From Bacteroidota bacterium (GTDB lineage: Bacteria; Bacteroidota; Bacteroidia; Chitinophagales; Chitinophagaceae), in the NCBI GenBank assembly GCA_004292605.1, contig RDXK01000104.1, forward strand, positions 1 through 36,095: a DNA stretch of 36,095 nt. The letters are read 5' to 3'. Of the stretch, positions 1-8,616 are shown in pieces. Position 1 is the stretch's first letter; the number at the start of each line of letters is the position of its first letter. Under the pieces are notes generated by a model that did no database searches, was not told the DNA's origin, and saw nothing but the letters and a program-made list of their open reading frames with translations. The position numbers and the translations under genes were made by a program.

Positions 1-690
1 GGCTGTTTTATGCTCATGAACACGGGTGAAAAAGCCATTATTTCCCGGCATCAATTACTCACCACTGTAGCGTGGAAAATAGGTAATCAGGTACAGTACG
101 CCTTGGAAGGATCTGTGTTTATTGCCGGTGCCGTAGTGCAATGGTTAAGAGATGGTTTGCAAATTATCCGTTCCTCATCCGAAGTAGAATTGCTTGCGAA
201 ACAAGTAGTAGATACCGATGGTGTTTATATGGTTCCTGCCTTTGCTGGTTTGGGTTCGCCGTATTGGAACCAAGAGGCACGGGGTGCCATTACCGGCATC
301 ACTCGGGGTACCACACAGGCTCACATTGCGTTAGCCAGCATTCAAAGTATTGCTTTTCAAGCGGCAGATGTGGTACGGGCTATGGAGGCCGATGCTGGCA
401 TTACCATTGCCGAGTTAAGGGTAGATGGTGGTGCCACAGAAAATAACCTATTAATGCAGTTTCAGGCAAATTTGCTGCAAACAAATATTATAAAACCTAC
501 CATTACAGAAACTACTGCTTTGGGTGCCGCCTTTCTTGCTGGCTTAGCCGTTGGTTATTGGCCTAATATGGCTGCTTTACAAAGTATTTGGCAGCAGCAG
601 CAAGTATTTACACCACAAGCATCACCCGCCGATATGCAGCCGTTGCAAGATGGCTGGGCACGTGCCATTCGTTCTGTTCAAACTACCTAA
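1..690 (+). CDS. glpK: Glycerol kinase, C-terminal part (5' truncated by window)
   Basis: Phosphorylates glycerol to sn-glycerol 3-phosphate with ATP in the cytoplasm, the first step of glycerol use. The reading frame is open from base 1 ([10 protein letters not shown]), so the gene begins upstream of the window and the ATG at 10 is internal. The visible 229 residues match the C-terminal FGGY-kinase lobe: the [17 protein letters not shown] segment, the [12 protein letters not shown] segment, and the C-terminal nucleotide-binding stretch with [10 protein letters not shown] and [18 protein letters not shown]. The stop codon at 688-690 lies 5 nt before the GTG start of glpD, so the two are almost certainly co-transcribed. 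Assignment rests on recognisable family motifs and on the neighbouring glpD and glpF genes. No promoter is visible because the 5' end is missing. Confidence 0.96.
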   Translation, partial: GCFMLMNTGEKAIISRHQLLTTVAWKIGNQVQYALEGSVFIAGAVVQWLRDGLQIIRSSSEVELLAKQVVDTDGVYMVPAFAGLGSPYWNQEARGAITGITRGTTQAHIALASIQSIAFQAADVVRAMEADAGITIAELRVDGGATENNLLMQFQANLLQTNIIKPTITETTALGAAFLAGLAVGYWPNMAALQSIWQQQQVFTPQASPADMQPLQDGWARAIRSVQTT

Positions 691-695
691 CCGCT

Positions 696-2174
696 GTGAA
701 AAAACGAACCGAATTACTTCATACAATTCAGCAGCAGCAGGGCTTCGACATTGTTATTATTGGTGGCGGTGCCACTGGTTTGGGTACTGCTTTAGATGCT
801 TGTTTGCGTGGCCATTCCGTGTTGTTATTAGAGCAGTTCGATTTTGGTAAAGGCACCAGCAGCAAAAGTACCAAGCTAGTACACGGTGGAGTACGTTATT
901 TAGCCCAAGGCAATCTTAAACTAGTGATGCAGGCTTTGAAAGAAAGGGGCAGGCTTTTAACAAACGCCCCTAGCTGTACCTACACGCAGGAATTTGTAAT
1001 ACCCACCTACAGTTTTTGGTGGCAATGTTATTATTATATGGGATTAAAACTGTACGATATTTTAGCAGGTAGATGGAGTTTAGGTGCTACCCAATGGTTG
1101 AGTAAAAATGCCGTACAGAAAAAATTGCCCTCATTACAAACCAGCCGTTTGGTAGGTGGAATCAGCTATACCGACGGGGCTTTTGATGATACTCGCCTAT
1201 TAATGTTATTACTACAGCATGCTATAAAAAATGGTGCTTATGCTATCAACCATTGTAGCGTTACCAGCTTAATAACCAATGAGGAAGGAACCATAGGTGG
1301 AGTAGTAGCATACGATTCGGTTACCGAAACTAGCTTTAGCTGTAAAGCCAAAGTAGTGATTAATGCTACCGGTGTTTTTGCGGATAATATTATGAAAATG
1401 TCGAATGCACAGTATGTGGCAAGTATTCGACCATCGCAAGGTATACACTTGGTTATTCAAAAGAAATTTTTTGCAGGAAATGCCGCCTTAATGATTCCTA
1501 AAACTGCCGATGGGCGGGTATTGTTTGCCGTACCTTGGCAGGAAGTAATTTTAGTAGGCACCACCGATACACCCATCGACACCATCGAGCATGAACCACA
1601 AGCTTTGGACCATGAAATAGATTTTATTCTATCGCATTTTAACGAGGTAAATAGTACCCAAATAACCAAGCAAGATGTAAATGCTGTGTATGTAGGTTTA
1701 CGGCCGTTGTTACAGCAAAAAAATGCTGCTTCTACCGCCGTGCTAAGTAGAGACCATGCCATTATTATTAATGAAGAAAAATTATTAACTGTTACAGGTG
1801 GTAAGTGGACTACCTACCGCAAAATGGCGGAGGATGCTGTAAATAATGCTGCCTTTTTGGGCAATTTGCCCAAGCAAGCTTGTGCTACCGCCAACTATAC
1901 ATTAACAGTACACACGCAGGATGTATTTGCAATCACAAGTTCGCAACTATCGCAGCAGCAGGTAGCTTATTATGTGCAGTATGAGATGGCTTATACCGTG
2001 GAAGATGTATTGGCTCGGCGTACCCGACTATTATTTAAAAACGTACGGCAAGCACTAGCTATAGCACCACAAGTGGCGGAGTGGTTACAAGCACTTCATC
2101 AAGAAACTGATGCATGGCGTACTAAGCAGCTGCAGCAGTTTACTGAGCTGGCAAAAAAATATTCACTTCATTAA
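696..2174 (+). CDS. glpD: Aerobic glycerol-3-phosphate dehydrogenase (FAD)
   Basis: Oxidises glycerol 3-phosphate to dihydroxyacetone phosphate, passing electrons through FAD to the quinone pool at the inner membrane. The N-terminal dinucleotide-binding motif IIGGGATGLGTALDA lies near residues 21-35, followed by the family signature around GTSSKSTKLVHGGVRYL. The ORF-track ATG at 588 lies deep inside glpK and would add 36 residues that do not look like GlpD. I choose the GTG at 696 (VKKRTELLHT), which gives 492 aa, close to the usual length of about 500, and leaves a 5-nt gap after glpK. The C-terminal half contains the TGGKWTTYRKMAEDA segment typical of GlpD. It is the second gene of a glpK-glpD-glpF operon. 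The GTG start is an inference from spacing and length. Confidence 0.95.
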   Translation: MKKRTELLHTIQQQQGFDIVIIGGGATGLGTALDACLRGHSVLLLEQFDFGKGTSSKSTKLVHGGVRYLAQGNLKLVMQALKERGRLLTNAPSCTYTQEFVIPTYSFWWQCYYYMGLKLYDILAGRWSLGATQWLSKNAVQKKLPSLQTSRLVGGISYTDGAFDDTRLLMLLLQHAIKNGAYAINHCSVTSLITNEEGTIGGVVAYDSVTETSFSCKAKVVINATGVFADNIMKMSNAQYVASIRPSQGIHLVIQKKFFAGNAALMIPKTADGRVLFAVPWQEVILVGTTDTPIDTIEHEPQALDHEIDFILSHFNEVNSTQITKQDVNAVYVGLRPLLQQKNAASTAVLSRDHAIIINEEKLLTVTGGKWTTYRKMAEDAVNNAAFLGNLPKQACATANYTLTVHTQDVFAITSSQLSQQQVAYYVQYEMAYTVEDVLARRTRLLFKNVRQALAIAPQVAEWLQALHQETDAWRTKQLQQFTELAKKYSLH

Positions 2175-2186
2175 ACCCTACAACAT

Positions 2187-2903
2187 ATGAACTTTTTTAT
2201 AGCTGAATTGGTGGCCACTTGCGTATTAATATTTTTAGGCAATGGAGTAGTGGCCAATGTAGTTTTAAAAAATACCAAGGGCCATGCTGGTGGCTGGCTT
2301 GTAATAACGGTGGGCTGGGCAATGGCTGTATACATGGCCGTACTAGTGGCACAGGGTAGTGGCTTGGCCGTACACATGAACCCGGTGTTTACCTTACTTG
2401 CCGGGGTGAATAATACCATTACGTGGCAGCAGGTTATTTGGCAACTATTGGGGCAGTTTACGGGTGCTGCTTTGGGTGCCTTGTTGGTGTTTGTAACCCA
2501 TTATAATCACTTTACCCAAACAGAAGATGCAAGTACGAAATTGGCTTGTTTTGCTTGTATACCCACTACCCAATACAAGGCTTCCAACTTTTTTAATGAA
2601 GCTATCTTTACAGCCTTGCTAGTGCTAGCTGCTAAGTGCATACAAAGTCCGCCCAGTGGTTCTGTAGGTAGTATTTCTGCTCTGCCCATATCGCTGGTGG
2701 TACTAGGTATTGGTACCAGTTTAGGTGGTACTACTGGCTATGCCATTAATCCGTTTAGAGATGCTGCTCCAAGGTTAGTACATACGCTGCTTCCGGTTTT
2801 TAAGAAGGATGGAAGCCAATGGAGTTATGGCGTGATACCGCTTACCGCCCCCTTTGTAGGAGGCTTAGCAGCCAACGAATTATTTAAGTATTTGCAGTGG
2901 TAG
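2187..2903 (+). CDS. glpF: MIP-family channel, glycerol facilitator-like, with altered NPA motifs
   Basis: A 238-aa polytopic protein of the major intrinsic protein family, expected to let glycerol diffuse across the inner membrane to GlpK. The two half-helix signatures are recognisable but changed: the first reads HMNPVFT (residues 63-69; HLNPAVT in E. coli GlpF) and the second GYAINPFRDAAPR (NPARD in E. coli). Both NPA alanines are therefore replaced, by Val67 and Phe190, while both Asn and both Pro residues and the following Arg191 of the selectivity filter are kept. It starts 12 nt after glpD and is the last gene of the operon. Its last 20 nt overlap the 3' end of engB on the other strand. 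The operon supports a glycerol role; the unusual pore could alter selectivity. Confidence 0.92.
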   Translation: MNFFIAELVATCVLIFLGNGVVANVVLKNTKGHAGGWLVITVGWAMAVYMAVLVAQGSGLAVHMNPVFTLLAGVNNTITWQQVIWQLLGQFTGAALGALLVFVTHYNHFTQTEDASTKLACFACIPTTQYKASNFFNEAIFTALLVLAAKCIQSPPSGSVGSISALPISLVVLGIGTSLGGTTGYAINPFRDAAPRLVHTLLPVFKKDGSQWSYGVIPLTAPFVGGLAANELFKYLQW

Positions 2904-3534
2904 GTTTCTCGTAAAAATTAGTAATCACGTTTTGTATAAACGCTGTTATTTCATCACGGCCTTGTTTGGTAGTAGCACTGGTGGTAAAACTCTGTGGCAA
3001 AAACTGCCAAGTTTCTAGCATCTTATCTAAAAAAGCTCGTACGTTTCTAGTGGTGGCCATAGGTTTATTTTTATCGGTTTTGGTAAAAACCAAACAAAAA
3101 GAAATGCCTTGCGTACCCAAATAATGTACAAACTCTAGGTCAATAGGCTGTGGTGTATGCCTGCTATCTACCAGTACAAAAACAGCACTTAGGTTTTTAC
3201 GTTTGGTTAAATAATTATCAATCATGGTCTGCCATTTAGCCCGTTCCTTTTGGGCTACTTTTGCATAACCATACCCCGGTAAATCCACCAAATACCAATT
3301 TTGCTTTGGCTTTTTTTCGGTGATTCTACTTTCAATTACAAAATGATTGATCAATTGTGTTTTGCCGGGTGTGGCACTTGTTTTTGCTAATCCATGTTTT
3401 TGAACCAACATGTTTATTAGCGAGCTTTTACCCACATTACTTCTACCAATAAATGCAAACTCTGGCCTGTCTGCCTTTGGGCATTTTTCTACGTCGGCGT
3501 TAGATATTAGGTACTCGGCTTTACTTATAATCAT
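2884..3534 (-). CDS. engB: Ribosome biogenesis GTP-binding protein EngB/YsxC
   Basis: A TRAFAC-class GTPase needed for assembly of the large ribosomal subunit in many bacteria. All G motifs are visible: G1 GRSNVGKSS (residues 30-38), a threonine-containing switch around ATPGKTQ, G3 DLPGYG (84-89), G4 TKTD (151-154) and G5 TSATTKQG (about 185-192). The length of 216 aa is normal for the family. The start ATG is 2 nt after the stop of the upstream GH3/beta-lactamase gene on the same strand, so the two are probably co-transcribed. The 3' end runs 20 nt into the coding sequence of glpF, which is convergent, and no terminator separates them. Confidence 0.96.
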   Translation of the reverse strand: MIISKAEYLISNADVEKCPKADRPEFAFIGRSNVGKSSLINMLVQKHGLAKTSATPGKTQLINHFVIESRITEKKPKQNWYLVDLPGYGYAKVAQKERAKWQTMIDNYLTKRKNLSAVFVLVDSRHTPQPIDLEFVHYLGTQGISFCLVFTKTDKNKPMATTRNVRAFLDKMLETWQFLPQSFTTSATTKQGRDEITAFIQNVITNFYEKPTTANT

Positions 3535-3536
3535 GC

Positions 3537-6422
3537 TTATGGTTTGTTTACTAAAACGGAATAAATGGCATCGTGTATTTGACTACGAATATTGAGCTTT
3601 CCTAACAAGTTATTGTCGGCCCCTTGTGGGTGTACTCTGTTACTCAAAAATATGTACAGTAATTCATTATCTGCGTCGGCCCAAACACAGGTACCCGTAA
3701 ATCCTGTATGGCCAAAAGTATTGCTACTTACATATTTGGCTGGGTAAGCTTCCTTGCGGGTAGCATTATCTTTTTCAGGTTTGTCGAAGCCCAAACCACG
3801 GCGACTGATACTGCTTTGGTAGGCGGTAAAAAGTTCAATGGTGGCAGCGTTTAAAAAACGTTGGTTGTTTCTTTCGCCCTTGTTTAAAAGCATTAAGTAA
3901 AGCTGAGCTAAATCTTTCGCATTGCTAAATAAGCCTGCATGGCCGGCAACACCACCTAGCATAGCGGCACCTGGGTCGTGCACGTATCCATGAATCAATT
4001 GCTGCCTAAATGCTTTTTCTTTTTCAGTTGGGGCGATGGTATTGATGGGCAAATACTGCAAAGGTGTAAAGTTGGTGCTATGCATTTGTAGTGGCTGGTA
4101 AAACGTTTCATGCACATATACATCCAATGGTTTTCCAGTGAGTTTTTCTACTATTTTTCCTAGCAGAATAAAGTCGTTATCGCTGTAAACATATTTTACC
4201 TCGCTGGCTACCTTACTAGTTTGAATACGTTTATACATGGTATCTAACCAGCTATTTTTCATATATAAATTTTCCGCAACAGGTACGGAAAAATTGGCCG
4301 ACGCTGTTTTACTGTACAAAGCTGGGTTAGGGTTACCTGTAATGGTGTCAATGGTTTCCCGGTAAAAAGGTATCCATGCTACTAGGCCCGCTTGGTGAGT
4401 AAGAATATCCTTCACGGTAATATTGGCTTTGTTGGTATTGGCTAACTCTGGTAGTAGCGATGCTAAGTTTTGGTTAAGGGTAATTTTACCTTCATCGTAC
4501 AGTTTCATAATAGCCATAGTAGTGGCGCTAGTTTTGGTTACGCTAGCTAAATCGTATACGGTTTCCCTAGTTACCGCGGTTCCACCTTGGTACATAGTAT
4601 TGCCAAAGCCTTGCTGATACACAATATTGCCTTTATGTGCCACCAGTACTACGGCACCGGGTGTAGCTTTTTCGGCAATAGCTTTTTCTACTATCGGGCT
4701 AATGGCATTTTGTAATGCACTGGTAGTTTTGCTAGTTTCTGTAGGAAGTACTTTGGTGCCAAAAGGTAATTCAGGCGTTACAGTTACAGGCAGCGTGCCT
4801 ACAGGTGTAAGCGTATTGGTTAGTACTTTAAACGCAGCGTTATGGGTATACTCATCATCCTCATAAGCCAATAAAATATTTTCTGCGTTAGCAATATTTT
4901 TTAGTGCGTAGGGGTTGCCAAATACCACAAACTGAACCTTTGATTTCTCGCTTAGTTTTTGCAAGCTTTTTACCACCGTTTCCGATAAGGAGAAATTGTT
5001 TTGTGGGCGGCGACTGTATTTATGCCAGCCTACTACAATGGTGTATTTGTTTTTTATTTTTCTCAGTTTTTTGTCGATGGTGGCACTATCATTACTGGAT
5101 ATATAAAACATTTTTGCCCCTAAACTTTCCATGCCTTTAGCAAAGCTGTTGGCACTATCTATACCAATGCCTACATAGGCCAAGCGTTTGTCCTTTTGTA
5201 CGGGAAACGCAATGGTTTTATTGGTTCTTACAAGGGTTATGGCCTGCTCTGCTAGTTGCTTGCGTAAATCTTTCGTGTACAAATTCAAATCGGTGGCAAG
5301 GTTCGTAGTATCTATCGGCGAAACTTTGTTTAATCCTAAATTATACTTAGCCAGCAATGCTCTTTTTACCTTACTATCTAGTTCGGCTTGCGATAGTCTG
5401 CCCGTAGTAATGGCATTCATTACTTTTTGAATACTTCCGGGAATATCACCAGGCAAGCAAAGCATATCGTTACCAGCTATTAAACTTTCGGCACTTGCTT
5501 CGCCGGCGGCGTAAAACTTGGCTACACCTTTCATATCTAAAGCATCGGTAAAGGAAAGGCCTTTATAGCCCAGCGTATTACGCATTAAATCTGTCACATT
5601 ATTTCTAGAAATACTGGTAGGTTTATTAGGAGTGGAATCAATAGCGGGAATAGATAAATGTGCCACCATTACACTGCCTACACCTGCATTAAATAATTGC
5701 TTAAATGGGTACAGCTCTAAGGAGTCAAGGCTGGCTAAGCTTTTTTGAATAATGGGTAAATCGTAATGACTATCTACCGCCACATCGCCATGCCCGGGAA
5801 AATGTTTGGCACAGGCCATTACGCCTACATCCTGCATGCCCCGCATATAGGCTATCCCAAAATTGGCCACCTTGTATTTGTCTTCACCAAAACTTCTATC
5901 GTTAATTACGGGATTATTAGGGTTGTTGTTAATGTCAATATCTGGTGCGTAGTTTACATGTATGCCTATTCTTTTGCATTGCAGGCCTACTGCTTTTCCA
6001 AAATCGTATACAAGGCGAGTATTGGGCAAAGCACCCATCATTAGCTGGCGTGGAAAATTAATTACACTATCTAGTCGCATACCTAACCCCCACTCACCAT
6101 CTATAGCTATCATTAATGGTATGGTACTCAACTGCTGAAATTCATTGGTAAGTAAGGCTTGGCGTATAGGCCCACCTTGAAAAAAGCATAAGCCCCCAAT
6201 TTTGTATTTAGTAATTAGCTGGCGTAACTCATTGGTATGGGCAATGCCTAAATTACTATGTGCCCTTACCACCATTAATTGGGCTATTTTTTGCTCCTGT
6301 GTAAGGGTGTTAAAAATACTATCTACCCAAGCTTTTGCGGGTTCTGATTCTTGTAAAAAAGCTTGTGCATTTAATCCATTTGTCTGCCAAATTAGTATGG
6401 CTAAAAACAACCATTTTTTCAT
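3537..6422 (-). CDS. Secreted GH3 beta-N-acetylglucosaminidase fused to a serine beta-lactamase-like domain
   Basis: A 961-aa exported protein starting with a signal peptide (MKKWLFLAILIWQTNGLNAQ). Residues about 30-370 form a NagZ-type glycoside hydrolase family 3 domain with KHFPGHGD (206-213), the catalytic-loop DSH (217-219) and the probable nucleophile Asp293 in FTDALDMKGV. A middle region (about 380-560) resembles the second GH3 domain. Residues about 575-950 are a class C beta-lactamase-like serine hydrolase with SVTK (627-630, SxxK), YSD (746-748, the YxN position with Asp for Asn) and GHTG (904-907, the KTG position). By family, the GH3 part removes GlcNAc from muropeptides or similar glycans and the second part acts as a peptidase or esterase, probably in the periplasm. 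This domain fusion is known in Bacteroidota. It has its own -7 box upstream and precedes engB by 2 nt. Confidence 0.93.
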   Translation of the reverse strand: MKKWLFLAILIWQTNGLNAQAFLQESEPAKAWVDSIFNTLTQEQKIAQLMVVRAHSNLGIAHTNELRQLITKYKIGGLCFFQGGPIRQALLTNEFQQLSTIPLMIAIDGEWGLGMRLDSVINFPRQLMMGALPNTRLVYDFGKAVGLQCKRIGIHVNYAPDIDINNNPNNPVINDRSFGEDKYKVANFGIAYMRGMQDVGVMACAKHFPGHGDVAVDSHYDLPIIQKSLASLDSLELYPFKQLFNAGVGSVMVAHLSIPAIDSTPNKPTSISRNNVTDLMRNTLGYKGLSFTDALDMKGVAKFYAAGEASAESLIAGNDMLCLPGDIPGSIQKVMNAITTGRLSQAELDSKVKRALLAKYNLGLNKVSPIDTTNLATDLNLYTKDLRKQLAEQAITLVRTNKTIAFPVQKDKRLAYVGIGIDSANSFAKGMESLGAKMFYISSNDSATIDKKLRKIKNKYTIVVGWHKYSRRPQNNFSLSETVVKSLQKLSEKSKVQFVVFGNPYALKNIANAENILLAYEDDEYTHNAAFKVLTNTLTPVGTLPVTVTPELPFGTKVLPTETSKTTSALQNAISPIVEKAIAEKATPGAVVLVAHKGNIVYQQGFGNTMYQGGTAVTRETVYDLASVTKTSATTMAIMKLYDEGKITLNQNLASLLPELANTNKANITVKDILTHQAGLVAWIPFYRETIDTITGNPNPALYSKTASANFSVPVAENLYMKNSWLDTMYKRIQTSKVASEVKYVYSDNDFILLGKIVEKLTGKPLDVYVHETFYQPLQMHSTNFTPLQYLPINTIAPTEKEKAFRQQLIHGYVHDPGAAMLGGVAGHAGLFSNAKDLAQLYLMLLNKGERNNQRFLNAATIELFTAYQSSISRRGLGFDKPEKDNATRKEAYPAKYVSSNTFGHTGFTGTCVWADADNELLYIFLSNRVHPQGADNNLLGKLNIRSQIHDAIYSVLVNKP

Positions 6423-6440
6423 TATTCAAAATATATGTGC

Positions 6441-6448
6441 CAAATGTA
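6441..6448 (-). promoter_or_regulatory. Bacteroidota-type -7 box (TACATTTG) for the GH3/beta-lactamase gene
   Basis: On the minus strand this reads TACATTTG, a perfect match to the TAnnTTTG -7 consensus known for the primary sigma factor of Bacteroidota. It lies 18 nt before the ATG at 6422, giving a predicted leader of roughly 10-14 nt. I see no clear -33 TTTG, so the assignment rests on the box and its position. Confidence 0.55.
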
Positions 6449-6493
6449 AACTTTTACTAGGGCTATAAAAAAGGCATAGGTGAAAAGGAACAA

Positions 6494-6501
6494 TATCTTT
6501 G
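6494..6501 (+). promoter_or_regulatory. -7 box (TATCTTTG) for gldA
   Basis: TATCTTTG matches the TAnnTTTG consensus exactly and lies 17 nt before the ATG at 6519. It falls inside the ORF-track extension that starts at the GTG at 6480. A promoter here supports the ATG at 6519 as the true gldA start, because the GTG would lie upstream of the transcript start. No strong -33 element is visible. Confidence 0.5.
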
Positions 6502-6518
6502 CTGAAAATAGTAGGGGT

Positions 6519-7421
6519 ATGGCCATAGAAGTACATGGGCTGGTAAAGCGTTTTGGTACACAAGTAGCGGTGAACAATATTAGTTTTTCTGTAAACCAAC
6601 AGGAGATAGTAGGTTTTTTGGGCCCTAACGGTGCTGGTAAAAGCACTACTATGAAAATAATTACGGGTTATTTGCAAGCTAATGAAGGCAAGGTGCTAGT
6701 AAATGGTTTGGATGTTCAAAAAAATACTCTGGAGGTTAAAAGAAGTATTGGCTACCTGCCAGAAAGCAATGCACTTTACCATGATATGTATGTGAAGGAG
6801 TATTTAAAATTTGTAGGCAAAATTTACCAAGTAAACCAATTGCCTGCACGTATAGCAGAAATAATAGAATGGATAGGCTTGGGGGTAGAACAGCACAAGC
6901 AAATTGGTCAATTATCCAAAGGGTATAAACAGCGGGTAGGTTTGGCAGCGGCTTTACTGCATAACCCACCTATATTGGTATTAGATGAGCCCACAAGTGG
7001 TTTAGATCCCAATCAAATAATAGAAATAAGAAATATTATTCAGCAGCAAGGGCAAACCAAAGCGGTGCTATTTAGCTCGCATATTTTACAGGAGGTAGAA
7101 GCTATTTGCCATAAGGTAGTCATTATTGCCAAAGGCGAGGTAAAAGCCAACGATACTTTAGCCAATTTGCAAGCCTTATCGAACAAAAAAATAGTTCGAG
7201 TGGTTTTTGAAGAAAGTATTGAGGCAGAATGGCTTCAGCGCCTGCCAAGTACCGTAGCAGTGAATAAGAAGCCGCAAGGAGTTTGGGAGATTACTACACA
7301 AAACATGGCCGCTACCAAAAAGGAAATTATGCATTTAGCCGTAGAACAGGAATTTCATATTGCGGAACTGCAAGCAGGTAACCATGCACTAGAGAATATT
7401 TTTGCAAGTATTACAAAATAA
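6519..7421 (+). CDS. gldA: Gliding-motility ABC transporter ATP-binding protein GldA
   Basis: A 300-aa ABC ATPase that resembles GldA, which in gliding Bacteroidota works with GldF and GldG in an inner-membrane ABC complex. The Walker A motif GPNGAGKST is at residues 35-43, the signature LSKGYKQR at about 132-139, and Walker B LVLDEP at about 153-158. A C-terminal regulatory extension of about 80 residues follows. I prefer the ATG at 6519 (MAIEVHGLVKRFG) over the GTG at 6480 because it matches the start of the family and lies downstream of the -7 box. No permease gene is adjacent, and gldA is often separated from gldFG. The next gene starts 4 nt after the stop. It could also be a general ABC-2-type export ATPase; similarity to GldA is strong throughout. 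Confidence 0.87.
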   Translation: MAIEVHGLVKRFGTQVAVNNISFSVNQQEIVGFLGPNGAGKSTTMKIITGYLQANEGKVLVNGLDVQKNTLEVKRSIGYLPESNALYHDMYVKEYLKFVGKIYQVNQLPARIAEIIEWIGLGVEQHKQIGQLSKGYKQRVGLAAALLHNPPILVLDEPTSGLDPNQIIEIRNIIQQQGQTKAVLFSSHILQEVEAICHKVVIIAKGEVKANDTLANLQALSNKKIVRVVFEESIEAEWLQRLPSTVAVNKKPQGVWEITTQNMAATKKEIMHLAVEQEFHIAELQAGNHALENIFASITK

Positions 7422-7425
7422 GAAT

Positions 7426-8085
7426 ATGCTTACACAACAAACGTTGCAATTTTTGGCCGATTTAAAGGTGAATAACAATAAGCCTTGGTTTGATGAAAAC
7501 AAGAAACGTTATACCGCAGCCAAGGAAAATTTTCAGCAATTGGTTGGTGCTGTACTTACGGAACTTGCCGGTTTTGATACCAGTCTTGCTCATTTAGAAG
7601 TAAAGAACTGTGTTTTTAGAATTAACCGAGATGTTCGTTTTAGCACCGATAAATCGCCTTACAAAACCAATTTTGGCGCTAGCTTTTCCGCAGGCGGTAA
7701 AAAAATTGCCACGGCTGGGTATTATATGCATATTATGCCCGGAGAAAGCTTTTTTGGAGGAGGATTTTATATGCCCGAGGCGGAAGACTTAAAACGCATA
7801 CGCCAGGAAATAGATTATAATTTTAGCGAATTTCAAGGCATTATTACGGAACCTAATTTTGTAAAACAGTATGGTACGCTAAGTGTGCCAGAAGGTATGA
7901 AACTAGCCCGACCGCCAAAGGGATACACGCCAGATAATGAGGCTATTGAATTTTTGAAATTAAAAGGATTTATTGCTACAAAAAGTTTTACCGATGTAGA
8001 GGTTACTAACAAACAATGGGTGGCTAAAGTAGTAAGTGCCGCAAAGGCTTTGCAACCATTGATTGACTTTTTGAACAGAAGGTAA
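7426..8085 (+). CDS. DUF2461 family protein (TIGR02453-like)
   Basis: A 219-aa protein of a conserved family with no assigned reaction. Family features visible are the start LQFLADLKVNNNKPWFDENK, the central FRINRDVRFSTDKSPYKTNFGASFS segment and the MPGESFFGGGFYMP segment. No signal peptide or membrane helix is seen, so it is probably cytoplasmic. I place the start at the ATG at 7426 because the ORF-track start at 7402 is a TTG inside the end of gldA. The 4-nt gap after gldA suggests co-transcription, but nothing in the sequence ties the function to gliding. The 3' end is convergent with the Spy-like gene, 83 nt away. Confidence 0.88.
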   Translation: MLTQQTLQFLADLKVNNNKPWFDENKKRYTAAKENFQQLVGAVLTELAGFDTSLAHLEVKNCVFRINRDVRFSTDKSPYKTNFGASFSAGGKKIATAGYYMHIMPGESFFGGGFYMPEAEDLKRIRQEIDYNFSEFQGIITEPNFVKQYGTLSVPEGMKLARPPKGYTPDNEAIEFLKLKGFIATKSFTDVEVTNKQWVAKVVSAAKALQPLIDFLNRR

Positions 8086-8168
8086 TGACTACAAAAAAAA
8101 TAGGCCTGCCCTAAAAAGAGCTGGCCGTTGCTAACCTATGAAAAACACCGAGTTTATAATACTGTTTA

Positions 8169-8603
8169 TTAAAATTTTTCTCTCATTCTTGGAGCCTGAC
8201 GTTCACCACCATTCATTTTTCTGAGCTGTTGGCGCTGTTCTAACTCCTTTTTCAAAGCATCTTTAAAATTTCGCTCCATTGTGTAAATTCTATTTACTCG
8301 AGCGTCATCGTTCAATACCTTTTTAAAATCCAATTTAAAACGTTTCCTTACTTCTAAAGCTTTTTCTTCAAAGGCTAATTCATCCTGCAAATGATCTTTG
8401 CGGTGTTGTTTTAGCTCAGTGGAATAAGAATTATAAACCGGCCAAAAGCGTTGGGCTTCGTCTGGTGTTAAATTCAACTCTTTTGAAATAAAGGCAATTT
8501 TAAGAGCTTCTATTTTGTTTTGCCTATCAGTGTTTCCTGATTGTGCATTGCAAATGTAGATACTTATTACAAATAAAAAAACAGAACTTAAAAAATGTTT
8601 CAT
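8169..8603 (-). CDS. Spy/CpxP-like periplasmic protein of an ECF sigma locus
   Basis: A 144-aa exported protein with a signal peptide (MKHFLSSVFLFVISIYICNAQ). The mature part is charged and predicted helical, with LTPDEAQRFWPVYNSYSTEL followed by long basic and acidic helices and a Gln/Arg-rich end. This resembles Bacteroidota proteins annotated as sensors of ECF sigma systems or as Spy/CpxP-like periplasmic chaperones. I choose the ATG at 8603 because the ORF-track start at 8681 overlaps the upstream gene and hides the signal peptide. It is the third gene of a sigma factor / anti-sigma-like / periplasmic protein set, 13 nt after its neighbour. Role in envelope stress sensing is inferred from context; metal binding is not evident. 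Confidence 0.78.
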   Translation of the reverse strand: MKHFLSSVFLFVISIYICNAQSGNTDRQNKIEALKIAFISKELNLTPDEAQRFWPVYNSYSTELKQHRKDHLQDELAFEEKALEVRKRFKLDFKKVLNDDARVNRIYTMERNFKDALKKELEQRQQLRKMNGGERQAPRMREKF

Positions 8604-8616
8604 AATTAATATAAAA

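Noticed and set aside
6480-6518. GTG start extending gldA by 13 residues
   Set aside because: The extension contains the -7 box TATCTTTG and the family normally begins at the equivalent of the ATG at 6519.
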